The notes: a model not told the origin generated them from the letters alone. 46,153 bases of DNA from Oscillospiraceae bacterium (GCA_022791315.1 JAAVYW010000004.1:1-46153), one strand, 5' to 3'. Positions 16,232-23,996 are shown, counted from the stretch's first letter. Numbers and translations are program-made.

Positions 16232-17124
16232 TCTGTCTTCTCCCTGCCTTTTCTCTCGGTTTCCTGTCCCTGTCCTTTTGGGCACAGCCGGCCGTCTTTC
16301 ACCAGCTTCATATACTCCTCTATGCCCTTCTCCTCCTGCTCGTCATAGGGGAACCCCAGCGCCGCGGCAACCCGCCGGGCAGCGTCCCCGAACAGATAGA
16401 GCGTCTCAAAGGCCGCCCGCCACATGCTGCCGTACTCCGCGCCCGAGTAGGTGGCCTTGAGCCGCTCATACATCGGTTCCGGCAGATATTTTTTCAGGTA
16501 TTTGCCGCATTTCCCCGGGCTCACCTGGAAATCCCAGTCCACCCCCACATGCCATTCCAGCATGAGTATCAGCATGTCCCGCACAGGGCGGTTCATCATC
16601 TCCATGGCGTAGGGCAGCTCGTCCCGGGCTATCCCCTTTGCCACGTTATTGAGGCACCAGTGGAATTCATTGCAGCAGTCCGCAAAGAGCTTCCCCGTGG
16701 GCTTTTTCACATACCAATGGTCTTTTGCCACCGCTATCTTGGGGAACGTCCCGTCCTTGTCCAATAGGAGCAGCATCGGCTCCCCGTCGTCCTCATAGTG
16801 TTCCGGCGTCACATTCAGGTCAATCCGGTTCCCGTCCGGGAATATCATCAGATAAAAATAGTTGCCGTCCCTATCCGGCGGGATTAGCTCCATGCTCTCC
16901 GGCCTTTGCAGCAGGGAGGGCGTCCCAAATTTCTCGGCAATCCACGCCGGATTGTCCCAAAACGGCGCCACGTCCTCCACGTAAAAGGCCACGTCAAAGT
17001 CCTGGTACACATCCGCCGGGCAGTCCGGGTTGGCCCTGGAGCCCCCCAGCGTCACCGCCCGGATGCGGTCGTCCTCTTTTGCCACCTGCAGGATGAGCTC
17101 CATCATTTCCTCCGGTGTCCGCAT
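16228..17124 (-). CDS. ANT(6)-like aminoglycoside 6-adenylyltransferase family protein
   Basis: 298 residues. VTLGGSRANPD with Gly-Ser-Arg at 28-30 and QDFDVAFYV with Asp42 and Asp44 form the nucleotidyltransferase metal site. IDLNVTP, KPTGKLFADCCNEFHW, GIARDELPYA and CGKYLKKYLPE follow the streptomycin adenylyltransferase (ANT(6)/AadE) pattern through the C-terminal helical domain. Chromosomal relatives are common in Clostridia and may or may not confer streptomycin resistance. The start at ATG 17124 behind GGAGGGGAA is chosen over one 22 codons upstream. It is coupled to an amidohydrolase. Confidence 0.85.
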   Translation of the reverse strand: MRTPEEMMELILQVAKEDDRIRAVTLGGSRANPDCPADVYQDFDVAFYVEDVAPFWDNPAWIAEKFGTPSLLQRPESMELIPPDRDGNYFYLMIFPDGNRIDLNVTPEHYEDDGEPMLLLLDKDGTFPKIAVAKDHWYVKKPTGKLFADCCNEFHWCLNNVAKGIARDELPYAMEMMNRPVRDMLILMLEWHVGVDWDFQVSPGKCGKYLKKYLPEPMYERLKATYSGAEYGSMWRAAFETLYLFGDAARRVAAALGFPYDEQEEKGIEEYMKLVKDGRLCPKGQGQETERKGREKTE

Positions 17125-17179
17125 ACAGTTCCCCTCCTTTTCGTGCGTTCTAATAGAGAAATGGTCGAATTTTTCGCAG

Positions 17180-17244
17180 GAAGGAGGCAACCGCGAAGAA
17201 TCCTGGCCGGAGGCCCGGCTTTTTTTGACGCGGCTGGCTCCTTC
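17180..17244 (-). promoter_or_regulatory. large imperfect inverted repeat before the ANT(6)-like gene
   Basis: Arms 17180-17195 and 17229-17244 pair at 14 of 16 positions (GAAGGAG...CCGCG with CGCGG...CTCCTTC). Inside lies a GCCGG/CCGGC hairpin next to a T7/A7 tract. It lies between the aspS stop and the ribosome site of the ANT(6)-like gene. It may terminate aspS transcripts, or act as an attenuator for the downstream pair. Confidence 0.45.
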
Positions 17245-17270
17245 TTGTAGAGCAAAGACGATGGCGGCCC

Positions 17271-19052
17271 CTAGTCCTCTTCCTTTGCCACCCGGATAGC
17301 CAGCACGTCCAAATCCGCCTGTTCCACCGGCGACGGGCAGCCCGACATCAGCTCGCTGGCGTTCTGCACCTTGGGGAAGGTGACAATATCCCGCAGGTTT
17401 TCCGCCCCGGCCATGAGCATTGCCAGCCTGTCCAGCCCCAGCCCAAACCCGCCGTGGGGGGGCGCGGCAAACTGGTAGGCATCCACCAGGAAACCAAATT
17501 TTTGGGCAATCTCCTCCTCTGTCATCCCCAGCCGCTCAAACATGGTCTTCTGCAGCGCCGGGTCATTGATGCGGATAGCACCGCTGGAGAGCTCAATCCC
17601 GTTGAGCACCAGGTCAAAGGCCTTGGCCTCCACCGCGCCGGGATCGCTCTCCAGCAGGGGAAGGCACTCGTCCATGGGCATGGTAAAGGGGTTGTGCATA
17701 GCCACCCACTCCCCTGTCTCCTCGTCCTTCTCAAAGAAGGGGAACCGGGTGATAAAGAGGAAATTCCACCCCTCGGGGATAATGCCCAGCTTCTTCCCTA
17801 TTGTCAGCCGCAGCGCCCCCAGCACCGGCAGGACCACGCTGTCCCTATCCGCCATCACCAGGGCCACGTCCCCCTTCTGGCAGCCCAGCCGCTCCAAAAT
17901 GGCCTCCAGCTCCCCCTCCTTCAGGAATTTCCCAAAGGAGCAGGCGGGCTTGTCCTCCACCCAGCGGATATAGGCCAGCCCCTTGGCGCCAATGCCCTTG
18001 GCTGTCTCGGTCAGCTTGTCAATCTCCTTGCGGGTGAGCGCCCCGGCAGCGTCCTTTGCCACAATGGCCCGCACGCTCCCCCCCGCCTGCAAGGCGTTTT
18101 GGAACACCACAAAGTCAATTTCCTTCACGGTCTCCGAGATGTCCTGCAATTCCATCCCAAACCGGGTATCCGGCTTGTCGGAGCCGTAGCGCTCCATGGC
18201 CTCCCGGTAGGTGAGCCTGGGCAGCGGCGTGGCAATCTCCACCCCCATCAGCTTCTCAAAGAGGTATTTCACATACCCCTCCTCCATAGCCAGCAGGTCG
18301 TCCATATCCACAAAGGACATCTCCACGTCAATCTGGGTAAATTCCGGCTGCCGGTCGGCCCGCAGGTCCTCGTCCCGGAAGCACCTCGCCAGCTGCACAT
18401 ACCGGTCAAACCCCGAAATCATCAGCAGCTGCTTGTAAATCTGGGGGGACTGGGGCAGCGCATAAAAGCTCCCATGGTGCACCCGGGAGGGCACTAAATA
18501 GTCCCTGGCCCCCTCTGGCGTGCTGCGCATCAGCATGGGGGTTTCCAGCTCCAGGAAGTCGTTTTGATAGAAATACTCCCGTGTAACCCGGGCCACCTCG
18601 TGCCGCAGCCTCATATTCCGCTGCAATTTCCCCCGCCGCAGGTCCAGGTAGCGGTATTTGAGCCGCAGCTCCTCTTTCACATTGCTGTCGTCCAAAATCT
18701 CAAAGGGGGGCGTCTGCGCCTTGGTGAGAATCCGCAGGTCTGTGACAAACACCTCCACCGTCCCGGTCTTCAGCTCCTTGTTCACGCTCTCCCGCTTGCG
18801 CACCACGCCTTTCGCCATCAGCACGTCCTCGCTGCGCACCGTGCCCGCCTTCTCAAAGGCGCCCCGGTCGCTGGTGTCGTCAAAGGCCAGCTGCAAAAGC
18901 CCTGTCCTGTCCCGCAGGTCGATAAACACCAGGTTCCCCAAATCCCTGGCCCGCTGGGTAAACCCGCAGACCACCACTGTCTGCCCAATCTGTTCCTCCC
19001 CAACCTGGGTGCAGTAATGTGTGCGCCGCAGCCCTTCCATCTTGTCCAACAT
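17271..19052 (-). CDS. aspS: aspartyl-tRNA synthetase
   Basis: 593 residues, the usual length for bacterial AspRS. The N-terminal OB fold binds the anticodon (VVVCGFTQRARDLGNLVFIDLRD). The class II core has motif 1 (FLELETPMLMRSTPEGARDYLVP), motif 2 with CFRDEDLRADRQPEFTQID, the bacterial GAD insertion, and motif 3 in GFGLGLDRLAM. It charges tRNA-Asp in the cytoplasm; whether it discriminates against tRNA-Asn cannot be judged by eye. It is transcribed alone from a promoter with a T-box leader, so uncharged tRNA-Asp should induce it. Confidence 0.97.
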   Translation of the reverse strand: MLDKMEGLRRTHYCTQVGEEQIGQTVVVCGFTQRARDLGNLVFIDLRDRTGLLQLAFDDTSDRGAFEKAGTVRSEDVLMAKGVVRKRESVNKELKTGTVEVFVTDLRILTKAQTPPFEILDDSNVKEELRLKYRYLDLRRGKLQRNMRLRHEVARVTREYFYQNDFLELETPMLMRSTPEGARDYLVPSRVHHGSFYALPQSPQIYKQLLMISGFDRYVQLARCFRDEDLRADRQPEFTQIDVEMSFVDMDDLLAMEEGYVKYLFEKLMGVEIATPLPRLTYREAMERYGSDKPDTRFGMELQDISETVKEIDFVVFQNALQAGGSVRAIVAKDAAGALTRKEIDKLTETAKGIGAKGLAYIRWVEDKPACSFGKFLKEGELEAILERLGCQKGDVALVMADRDSVVLPVLGALRLTIGKKLGIIPEGWNFLFITRFPFFEKDEETGEWVAMHNPFTMPMDECLPLLESDPGAVEAKAFDLVLNGIELSSGAIRINDPALQKTMFERLGMTEEEIAQKFGFLVDAYQFAAPPHGGFGLGLDRLAMLMAGAENLRDIVTFPKVQNASELMSGCPSPVEQADLDVLAIRVAKEED

Positions 19053-19120
19053 CGCAATCCGTCCTTTCCCTTTCCCCTGTTTCGGCGGGGAACGCCCAAA
19101 TTTTCAAAATAAAAATATAC

Positions 19121-19408
19121 AAAAAGAGGAGCTTCCCGTCCCATAGTCACAGGGACGAAGGAATCTCCTCCGCGGTGCCACCCTTGTTGGAGATGGGCCG
19201 GCCCATCTCCCGCTCAACTGCCGGCATTACGCCCCGGCCTGCGTCCCGGCTTTTCGGAATCCCTCCGATTTACGCCGGGCAGTCTTGGCGGGCGTCTTGG
19301 GGCCCTGCGCCTGGGGCGGCTCTCACCTCTCCCGCCCTCTCTGTGCAAGCGCTGCGGGGCCTTACTCTTCCCGCTGCAAAGCCCGCCTCCGCAGGCTTCT
19401 CCTTCTTG
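19121..19408 (-). promoter_or_regulatory. T-box riboswitch leader of aspS
   Basis: On the minus strand the conserved T-box AGGGTGGCACCGCGG lies at 19170-19184. The terminator follows: GAGGAG...TTCGTCCC pairs with GGGACGGGAAGCTCCTC and ends in T5 (about 19121-19170). Upstream, the GTGAGAGCC and CAGAGAGGG blocks fit stem I elements. GAC triplets at the expected 3' side of stem I (for example in AAGACGCC) are candidate Asp specifiers. Uncharged tRNA-Asp would favour the antiterminator. Confidence 0.92.
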
Positions 19409-19413
19409 CTGTT

Positions 19414-19442
19414 ATTATACCCTGATTTCCGCAAAACTGCAA
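19414..19442 (-). promoter_or_regulatory. aspS promoter
   Basis: -35 TTGCAG (19437-19442), 17-bp spacer and perfect -10 TATAAT (19414-19419) on the minus strand, just upstream of the T-box leader. Confidence 0.8.
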
Positions 19443-19497
19443 GCCCTTTGGCAAAAAAACACGGGAATCCGGGGAAAAACTAAGCCGCCGCACTCAG

Positions 19498-20026
19498 TCA
19501 ATCTCCAGGAATTCCGGCTGTGGCAAGGGCTTCAGGGGGTTGGACGGCATTGCCTGATACCAGGCAATGCCGTCCTGTAAGGGCAGGTAACGGCCGTTTT
19601 TCCGCCACCCCAGCGCCTGCACTGTCACCCTCTTTCAAACCGGATTGGGTCCACAATGTGCCAGCGGTACATCCCAAACCGGGTTTGGGAGCGGTAGCAG
19701 CCGTCGGGCTGAACAGCTGCATCCCGCTGTAGGGGGTGCTAAAGGGCACATAGGCCCCCTCCACCTCAAAGTCATAGGAGGCGCAGAAATAATCCTCCAG
19801 CCCGGTGCCGCAGATGGTGGGCCACTCCTCGCCGTCCAGGTAGAACTCCATCTCCTCCTCGCCCCACCAGCCGCTGCTGTTTACGCCCCAGGCCAGGTAG
19901 GTGCCCACATAGTGGCCCTTCCCCTCCACACCGTCCAGGACAGTGTGCACCTCTTCGTAGGGCAGCGGGTTCACCCGGCGAAATCGAGCGGGACTTTGCG
20001 TCGGAGAGCCGGGAGAGCTTGCCCAC
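19498..20026 (-). pseudogene. decayed GH172/DUF2961-family gene
   Basis: Three pieces of one protein lie in different frames. The first reads GKLSRLSDAKSRSIS, the usual DUF2961 N-terminus. It runs straight into VNPLPYEEVHTVLDGVEGKG...SGWWGEEEMEFYLDGEEWP, which normally lies well over 100 residues later, so a large internal deletion is inferred. After GMQLFSP a one-base loss shifts the frame; the other frame reads DGCYRSQTRFGMYRWH. A second shift follows RFER, and the end reads VTVQALGWRKNGRYLPLQ. Intact members are exo-type glycosidases acting on fructose or arabinofuranose linkages. Only the 158-residue middle frame is open, and it is not expected to be functional. Confidence 0.8.
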
Positions 20027-20122
20027 TGTTGCGTCCTACACGCAAAGACGCTTCAAAGGCGCCCGGAAGGCAAACCCGCCTCCGAGCCCTTAAAAGCGCC
20101 TGCAAAACTCAGCCAAAGGGCC

Positions 20123-20530
20123 CTACAGCCTCTTGGGATTGACAATATTCCTCCAATCCAAGTCACCCCGCTCCAACCCGTGGATGAGCACCTCCGCCGT
20201 GGCAATATTAGTGGCCACCGGGATATTGTGCACATCACACAGCCGCAGCATGTCCGCCTCCTTGGGCTCGTTGGGCTTCACGGTGAGGGGGTCGCGGAAA
20301 AAGAGCAGCAGGTCAATCTCATTGCAGGCAATGCGGGCGGAAATCTGCTGGTCCCCTCCCTGTATCCCAGCCAGATACCGCTGCACCTCCAGGCCTGTGG
20401 CATCCGCCACCAGCTTGCCGGTTGTCCCCGTGGCGCAGATGTTGTGCCTGCTGAGTACGCCGCAGTATGCAATGCAAAACTGCACCATCAGTTCCTTTTT
20501 CGTATCATGGGCGATTACTGCTATATTCAT
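20123..20530 (-). CDS. mgsA: methylglyoxal synthase
   Basis: 135 residues, matching the compact form of the family. ATGTTGKL is the phosphate-binding loop, IQGGDQQI contains the catalytic Asp60, and LLFFRDPL carries a second conserved Asp. It converts dihydroxyacetone phosphate to methylglyoxal and phosphate, relieving sugar-phosphate build-up. Start ATG 20530 behind GGAAGAGG matches the family N-terminus ([12 protein letters not shown]); 26 extra upstream codons were not used. It lies 135 bases after the MinD-like gene and is probably cotranscribed with it. Confidence 0.95.
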   Translation of the reverse strand: MNIAVIAHDTKKELMVQFCIAYCGVLSRHNICATGTTGKLVADATGLEVQRYLAGIQGGDQQISARIACNEIDLLLFFRDPLTVKPNEPKEADMLRLCDVHNIPVATNIATAEVLIHGLERGDLDWRNIVNPKRL

Positions 20531-20665
20531 GCTGCCTCTTCCTTTCCCTCCGGGAACAAGGGCGCCAGGCCCCGCCTCCCTGCAAAATCCGGCCTCTCTC
20601 CCCGACAAAGCTGGCCGGTTCTATTCCACGGGCCGCCCCTGTGTCCAGGCCGCCCACCTGAAATC

Positions 20666-21403
20666 TCAATAATCTGTCAACGCCACATAGTTCCCCAAAT
20701 ACCGCCCCGCCATGGCGCGGAACACCCGCTCCGCATAGCTGCCTAAGGCCGGGGCCTTCCCCTCGCTGGTGAGGAAGGGGATTTGCCGGTCCTCCATCAC
20801 CACGCCAAAGAGCTGCAGGCCCACCCTGTCAATCACCTCGTCCAGGTCGGTAAAGGAGACCAGTGCCTGAGGGTCTTTCGGCACCTTGTTGATGATTAAA
20901 TAGGGCTTCATCTGCCGGTATAAGTCTGCAAAATGGGAGATAACAGCCCCATCCCGCACACTGACAATGTCAGGTGTCACCACCACAAAAAAGGCCTCCG
21001 CCTTGGAAAACACGCTGTCAAAATAGTCGTAGATGCCGCTGGGCAAATCCACCAGGATGTCGTTGTAGTGCTCTGCCGCCTCTTCCAGCAGCTTTTCCAG
21101 CGCCTCGCCCTTGGCTAGGGCCCGGCTCTCATGGGGCGCGCATAACAGCGAGAACCTGGGGTTCAGGTCGCTTTTCACCACGGCATTTTTCAGCTCGCAG
21201 TCCCCGTTGAGCACATCCGCCAGGTCGTAAACTACCTTGTCCTCCACGCCCAGCATGATGTCCAGGCTGCGCAGCCCGGCATCCAGCTCAATAGCCAGCA
21301 CGCTGTGCCCCATGCCCGCCAGGGTTATTCCCAGCAGCGCCGAAAGGGTGGATTTCCCCACGCCCCCCTTGCCCGAGGCAAACACCGCTATCTTCCCGCC
21401 CAT
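20666..21403 (-). CDS. MinD/ParA-family ATPase
   Basis: 245 residues. The deviant Walker A GKGGVGKST (11-19, signature Lys11 and Lys17) and the acidic switch ILVDLPSGI (MinD itself usually has DCPAGI) identify the MinD branch of SIMIBI ATPases. A clear amphipathic membrane-targeting helix like that of MinD is not obvious at the C-terminus (MAGRYLGNYVALTDY). No minC or minE lies beside it. It may be the cell's MinD or a second positioning ATPase. It has its own promoter, with mgsA next in line. Confidence 0.85.
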   Translation of the reverse strand: MGGKIAVFASGKGGVGKSTLSALLGITLAGMGHSVLAIELDAGLRSLDIMLGVEDKVVYDLADVLNGDCELKNAVVKSDLNPRFSLLCAPHESRALAKGEALEKLLEEAAEHYNDILVDLPSGIYDYFDSVFSKAEAFFVVVTPDIVSVRDGAVISHFADLYRQMKPYLIINKVPKDPQALVSFTDLDEVIDRVGLQLFGVVMEDRQIPFLTSEGKAPALGSYAERVFRAMAGRYLGNYVALTDY

Positions 21404-21508
21404 TCCCGTTCCCCCTGTATCCTGCCTGCCCGTAACCGCAAAATCGGTGGTGAACGTATTTGCGATTCAGCAGCAGTCCAATCCTCCAATTCTACGCACT
21501 TTAGTTAT

Positions 21509-21537
21509 ATCATACCATCAATATGCGCCAATGTAAA
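21509..21537 (-). promoter_or_regulatory. promoter of the MinD-like gene and mgsA
   Basis: -35 TTTACA (21532-21537), 17 bp, -10 TATGAT (21509-21514) on the minus strand, about 105 bases before the ATG. The stretch 21541-21745 behind it is AT-rich at first and holds nothing recognisable. Confidence 0.65.
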
Positions 21538-21979
21538 GTAAAAAATTCATATTTTTCCAACGGATTTGTCAATTTTGAACAAATCATTATTTCTTACGAT
21601 TTTTATCCACTTTTCCCACCTCAAACCCTCTGCCCGTCCCGCCAAAATGCTATCTATTTCGTATAGCAAGGGCCTGCAAAGGGCGCCGCCTCTTTTGGAA
21701 GACGCATCGATACCAATACCCGCTCTCCCACGATGTCCTCGCCCTTCACAGTTCTACCACGTCAAAGGTTTCCCGCCAAAATGCCCTGAGCCTCTCTTCG
21801 GCAAACGCAATCCCCTCTGCCTGCGCGTATCCCTCCTGCACAAACCCCAGCTCATTCCCGTCCGGGTCGGCGATGGTAAATTTCCGGTTCCCGTAGGGCA
21901 TTGTCTCAATGGATTCCACTACAACCCCCGGTCTTTTAGCTTCTCCCAAAGGGCGTCCACGTCCTCCACTGAAAAATTA

Positions 21980-22333
21980 CTCCCAATTCGCTTTTGTGTT
22001 CCCAATGAATATCTTGTATATTATTTCTGAATCTCGACTAATTTCCAGTCTCTAACACCTTTGCTTGTGTCTAATTTGTACTTTTTGCTACATTCTGCAC
22101 AGCATATATAAACGTCATGCTCCCGAAAACCTGGTATATTATCATGTTCCTCACGAATAGTTCCTTTTCCACATGGGCATTCATACTCATACCATTCTGT
22201 GTCTCCACTTCCTGCCCCATACCCAGGATGATTTGTCTGACTGGACGAAATCAAATTGGTCCTCATTGCACTACCTCCAATATTGTGTAATTATTCGCAT
22301 TATTTCACAGGGAACACGAAGTCGAATTGAGAT
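21980..22333 (-). mobile_element. 354-bp MITE-like element with 24-bp terminal inverted repeats
   Basis: The ends 21980-22003 and 22310-22333 are inverted repeats matching at 19 of 24 positions (inner end GTGTTCCC on both). The element is flanked by identical 8-bp direct repeats AAAAATTA (21972-21979 and 22334-22341), as left by a transposition target duplication. It is visibly more AT-rich than its surroundings and encodes no transposase, only an 81-residue protein. It should move, if at all, with a transposase supplied elsewhere. The transposase family was not identified. Confidence 0.85.
22021..22266 (-). CDS. small Cys-motif protein carried by the inverted-repeat element
   Basis: 81 residues, with start behind TTGGAGG at proper spacing. 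Two cysteine clusters, YECPCGKG (CxC) and ICCAECSKKY (CCxxC), could bind one zinc as a small ribbon. The middle reads EEHDNIPGFREHDVYI, a pattern I associate with small uncharacterised Firmicutes proteins. It fills most of the 354-bp element, ends about 18 bases inside its inner border, and is the only gene in it. Function unknown. It may be passenger cargo or help the element persist. Confidence 0.65.
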   Translation of the reverse strand: MRTNLISSSQTNHPGYGAGSGDTEWYEYECPCGKGTIREEHDNIPGFREHDVYICCAECSKKYKLDTSKGVRDWKLVEIQK

Positions 22334-22535
22334 AAAAATTAAACCGGGCGCTTTGTCCCCTGGGTATCCGCCACCATAACGGAAAAGGTAGCGCCCCCCT
22401 GGCCTGCAAATTGGGCATATTGCCATTGGTCGGTAATATCCGCCCCCAGGCATTCAAAGCCCACTACGTCCTCATACCATGCAATCGCCCTGTGCAAATC
22501 CGATACATTGGCCCGCACATGCGTCAGCCTTGTTT

Positions 22536-23144
22536 TCATCTCCCCATCTCCTCCCAATCGGGCCTTCCCCAAAAGCGCCCCAGCATCCGGCAGAGCTTTG
22601 CCACCGGCAGCCCCACTACATTGAAATAGCAGCCGTGTATCCCCTTTACCAGCACGCTGCCCTTGCCCTGCATCCCGTAGGCACCGGCCTTGTCCATGGG
22701 CTCCCCGGTGGCAAGATAGGCCCGGACGAGCTCCGCCTCCAGGGGATAGAACTCTACCCCTGTCCTCTCAAAGCCCAGCAGCTCCTTTTCCCCCTGCCGC
22801 AGGCAAACCCCGGTGAGCACCTGGTGTTCCCGCCCCGAAAGGGCCATAAGCATCGCCTCCGCCTCCGCCGCGTCTCTCGGCTTGCCGAAGGGCTTCCCGT
22901 CCAGGAACACCAGGGTATCGCAGCCAATCACAGTCTCCTCCCCGTCCCCCAGCGCCGCCGAAGCCAATGCCTTGCGCTCTGCCAGCTGTGTCACCATTTC
23001 CTCCGGGGCCAGCCCCTCCGGCAGGGATTCCTCGCATTCCGCCGGCCGCACCGTGAATCCCAAATCCCCTGGGAACAGCGCCAAAGCCAAAGGCAGCAGC
23101 TCTTTCCGCCTAGGGGAGGCTGACGCCAGCACAATTTTCCTCAT
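22536..23144 (-). CDS. maf: Maf-like nucleotide pyrophosphatase
   Basis: 202 residues. The N-terminal SASPRRKELL motif, the ETVIGCDTLVFLDGKPFGKP block and the MDKAGAYGMQGKG segment define the Maf/YhdE family, which hydrolyses dTTP, UTP or modified pyrimidine nucleoside triphosphates to the monophosphate. It overlaps dut upstream (ATGA at 23141-23144) and the VOC gene downstream (ATGA at 22536-22539), so all three were translationally coupled. Together with dUTPase this is a nucleotide-sanitising pair. Confidence 0.94.
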   Translation of the reverse strand: MRKIVLASASPRRKELLPLALALFPGDLGFTVRPAECEESLPEGLAPEEMVTQLAERKALASAALGDGEETVIGCDTLVFLDGKPFGKPRDAAEAEAMLMALSGREHQVLTGVCLRQGEKELLGFERTGVEFYPLEAELVRAYLATGEPMDKAGAYGMQGKGSVLVKGIHGCYFNVVGLPVAKLCRMLGRFWGRPDWEEMGR

Positions 23145-23587
23145 TCTCCCAGCCTCCCTCTCCCCGTAGACCCATAGCCGCCCTGCCCGCGGGCAGTTTC
23201 TCCCAGCTCCTGCACCTCTTCCAGCGGCGGCGTCAGCACCGGCAGAATCACCAACTGGGCAAACCGGTCACCGGGATGGAGGATAAAGGTCTCCCGCCCA
23301 TGGTTTTGCAGGGCAACAATCAGTTCCCCCCGGTAATCCCGGTCAATAACCCCGACACAGTTGGCAGGCGCCATGCCGTGGTTTGCTGCCAGGGAACTGC
23401 GGGCAAAGACAAATCCTGCACACCCCGGCTCGGTGAGCTCCATGGCAATCCCCGTCCCCACCCTCCGTATCTCACCTGGATGAATGGCAATCTGCCGGGG
23501 GATGTCTGCATAGAGGTCGTATCCTGCACTCTCCTCTGTTGCCCGTACCGGCAGCTTTGCCGTCTCTGTCAATCGCTTTATCTTCAT
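23141..23587 (-). CDS. dut: dUTP diphosphatase
   Basis: 148 residues, trimeric dUTPase type. All five motifs are seen: AGYDLYAD, FARSSLAANHG, GVIDRDYRGEL (uracil pocket and catalytic Asp), GDRFAQLVI, and the C-terminal RGQGGYGSTGRG that closes over the phosphates. It converts dUTP to dUMP and pyrophosphate. ATG follows AAAGGACAAGGTG. First gene of dut-maf-VOC. The upstream gap is occupied by mosaic repeat copy 2, and no confident promoter was found in it. Confidence 0.96.
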   Translation of the reverse strand: MKIKRLTETAKLPVRATEESAGYDLYADIPRQIAIHPGEIRRVGTGIAMELTEPGCAGFVFARSSLAANHGMAPANCVGVIDRDYRGELIVALQNHGRETFILHPGDRFAQLVILPVLTPPLEEVQELGETARGQGGYGSTGRGRLGE

Positions 23588-23617
23588 GGCACCTTGTCCT
23601 TTCTCACAAGTATCACT

Positions 23618-23952
23618 CTATCGCGCCGTAGGCAAACTAAAGTTTCCGGGCCAGCGAAGCTGGCCTTGTCCACACCTTTCCAAAGGGTGGTGAAGACCAA
23701 CTACGTTGGTCTGGCAAGAATCGCAAGGCGATTCTTGAAAGTCAAGCCTGCGGCTTGACTTTTCCAAAGGCAACGCCTTTGGTCGCTCACCGCAGTGAGC
23801 GAAATCTCCCTTCTCCCGGGCGGCGTATCTGTAGCAAGCCCAGCCTGCGCACCCAGCTAACCAGCTAACAAGCCGCCCTCCCCCCAGCTTCCCCCTGTCG
23901 CCATCACATCCCCGCCCTCGCCGCCTTTGCCGCCAGGCAAACAGGTCCAGGC
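23618..23952 (+). repeat. mosaic intergenic repeat, copy 2 (expanded by extra hairpins)
   Basis: Same lead (ACTAAAGTTTCC) and tail (GCCTTTGCCGCCAGGCAAAC) as copy 1. Between them perfect hairpins are packed almost end to end: GGCCAGC-GAA (23649-23665), AGACCAAC-TAC (23694-23712, outermost A/T optional), CAAGAATCGC-AAG (23715-23737), AAAGTCAAGCC-TGC (23738-23762), CCAAAGGC-AAC (23764-23782) and CGCTCAC-CGCA (23784-23801). All but the last have three-base loops. No gene is present. Confidence 0.88.
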
Positions 23953-23996
23953 TTCATCTCAGCCCAAGCTTGTCGGTTCCCGCACCGAGCAGGCAA

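Larger units (their letters stand above)
21746..22539 (-). pseudogene. VOC/glyoxalase-family gene split by an insertion
   Basis: The N-terminal part starts at ATG 22539, overlapping the maf stop as ATGA: MKTRLTHVRANVSDLHRA, then IAWYEDVVGFECLGADITDQ and FSVMVADTQGTKRPV. The rest resumes at about 21971 as FSVEDVDALWEKLKDRG, then in another frame VVVESIETMPYGNRKFT and IADPDGNELGFVQEG. Joined, they form one VOC protein of about 140-150 residues. A 354-bp element interrupts it at 21980-22333. A one-base frameshift in the DRG/VVV region and an extra T beside the insertion add further damage. It was translationally coupled to maf. The substrate of the ancestral enzyme is unknown. Confidence 0.85.

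Noticed and set aside
19772..20026. 84-codon minus-strand frame read as a separate gene
   Set aside because: Its first residues are the N-terminus of the decayed GH172 gene; the remainder is out of frame.
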